Of a stretch of DNA of 6,853 nt, positions 6,144-6,853 are shown piece after piece. Source of the stretch: Ruminococcus sp. UBA7013 (GTDB lineage Bacteria > Bacillota > Clostridia > Oscillospirales > Ruminococcaceae); the NCBI GenBank assembly GCA_002449585.1, contig DJXD01000007.1, positions 1 to 6,853 on the forward strand. Direction: 5' to 3'. The position numbers were made by a program, and so were the translations under genes. A model generated the notes under the pieces. The model saw nothing but the letters and a program-made list of their open reading frames with translations. It had not been told where the DNA came from and did no database searches. Within the stretch, counting starts at the first letter, position 1. Every line of letters starts with the position of its first letter.

Positions 6144-6173
6144 AAACCCCTGCATTACTTTGCAGGGGTTTTT
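6142..6173. terminator. Bidirectional rho-independent terminator between convergent genes
   Basis: A perfect 13-bp stem (6142-6154 with 6161-6173, 6-base loop) has a CCCCTGCA/TGCAGGGG core flanked by A5 on the left and T5 on the right. It therefore works on both strands. It overlaps the stop codon of the cyclase and lies 29 bases beyond the stop of the dockerin gene. Confidence 0.93.
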
Positions 6174-6202
6174 GTTATGATATTTTCATGTTTCAGAGGA
6201 AC

Positions 6203-6853
6203 TTATTTCTTAAGAGGCATATCTGCCTGAGTCAGCAGACCAACGATTAATTTCATGATATTCAGAGAATCAGAAGCATCCGGGATTTCATTCATATTCA
6301 CATCTGCATTAGCAAGACCCTGTTCAGTCAATTTTTCTTTACCGAGAATAGCCTTATTAACACTGATAACGTCCAGAATATCTACTTTACCGCTTTCGTC
6401 AGCATCGCCCCATAATTTAGCAACTGCCTTTTCTTTGTAGAAAACTTCTACAGACTTAAGTGTCACAGAACTGAGTTCTGTTTCGCCTTTTCCGCCGTAC
6501 CAGAAGCCGAACTGAATATTACCATATTCTTCATTCAGGTCAATGCTTGCCGGAGGCATCCATGCAATTTCAATATCGCCGGCTTCTGTATTGGTGACTA
6601 CATAATTCCAGTCTGCATCTTCCGGAGCCCATTGCTGCCATTCGTCACCAACGGAAGCACCTACACCATAAACAAGCTTATCCAAATCCGCATCAGCTGA
6701 TACTGTGAAAACTACTGCATGCACATCATCATTTGGCTTCAGACCTAAATCATCAATAAAGCTGATTTCGCCGGACATATCTCCTGCGGCAATCTTTTTA
6801 TTGACATCTGTTTTCTTGCTTTCAGTATACTTGAAAGTCTGTGTTTCTGTATA
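6203..6853 (-). CDS. Dockerin-containing protein, C-terminal part (5' end outside window)
   Basis: The minus-strand frame stays open to the window edge, so the 216 residues seen are only the C-terminal end. An internal ATG at 6778 has no reason to be the start. Visible residues 1-140 form a beta-rich, Trp/Tyr-containing region (for example VVFTVSADADLDKLVYGVG and IQFGFWYGG) resembling a carbohydrate-binding or adhesion module. I cannot assign its family. The final 72 residues (6206-6424) are a dockerin. Repeat one is GDADESGKVDILD, with the DxDxxGxxDxxD calcium loop. Repeat two is ADVNMNEIPDASDSLNIMKLIVG, with a DxNxN loop in which Glu replaces the usual Gly. Dockerins bind scaffoldin cohesins, so the mature protein should be exported and cellulosome- or surface-bound. 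The signal peptide and any catalytic domain lie outside the window. Confidence 0.88.
   Translation of the reverse strand, partial: YTETQTFKYTESKKTDVNKKIAAGDMSGEISFIDDLGLKPNDDVHAVVFTVSADADLDKLVYGVGASVGDEWQQWAPEDADWNYVVTNTEAGDIEIAWMPPASIDLNEEYGNIQFGFWYGGKGETELSSVTLKSVEVFYKEKAVAKLWGDADESGKVDILDVISVNKAILGKEKLTEQGLANADVNMNEIPDASDSLNIMKLIVGLLTQADMPLKK

Noticed and set aside
1..6853. CRISPR array, insertion sequence, toxin-antitoxin pair or retron
   Set aside because: No regularly spaced repeats, transposase, small paired genes or reverse transcriptase were seen on either strand.

Overview
The window looks like a chromosomal segment of a Ruminococcus-type Gram-positive anaerobe (Oscillospiraceae, fibre-degrading Clostridia). 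The main evidence is a protein ending in a dockerin module at the right edge. Strong AGGAGG-type ribosome sites, A+T-rich sigma-A-like promoters with 17-base spacers and the long clostridial form of citrate synthase agree with this. The assignment is inferred from protein character and not from a marker gene.

Left third (1-1846): a complete minus-strand tRNA-Pro(CGG) gene lies at 1770-1846. Its last 23 bases, plus two more, recur exactly at 1-25. Between the two copies lies about 1.77 kb holding one gene, a full-length AlbA_2 (Schlafen-like)/HATPase_c_4/winged-helix protein. It has its own near-perfect promoter, and an 11-bp inverted repeat spans the -35 box. This is the layout of an integrative element inserted at a tRNA 3' end, but no integrase is present. 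It could be a mini-element mobilised in trans, a remnant, or one unit of a larger accretion that continues to the left.

Middle (1847-3390): the tRNA and a divergent citrate synthase gene share a 179-base intergenic region with back-to-back promoters. The citrate synthase keeps all the expected catalytic residues and probably supplies 2-oxoglutarate/glutamate precursors.

Right half (3408-6173): a new promoter drives a two-gene operon. The first gene encodes a small protein with an N-terminal helical region and two four-cysteine zinc ribbons. The second encodes a cytoplasmic 652-residue diguanylate cyclase whose sensor is a LacI/GalR-type periplasmic-binding fold without a DNA-binding domain, followed by a GAF-like segment and an intact GGDEF domain that lacks the inhibitory RxxD site. 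A strong bidirectional terminator closes the operon.

Right edge (6203-6853): the 3' end of a convergent minus-strand gene encodes a beta-rich, tryptophan-containing module followed by a C-terminal dockerin. It is a presumed cellulosomal or cell-surface component, cut by the window end. A working idea, not shown by the sequence, is that the neighbouring cyclase reads intracellular sugars and adjusts c-di-GMP in a fibre-degrading cell. The most unusual feature of the window is the single-gene tRNA-flanked element.
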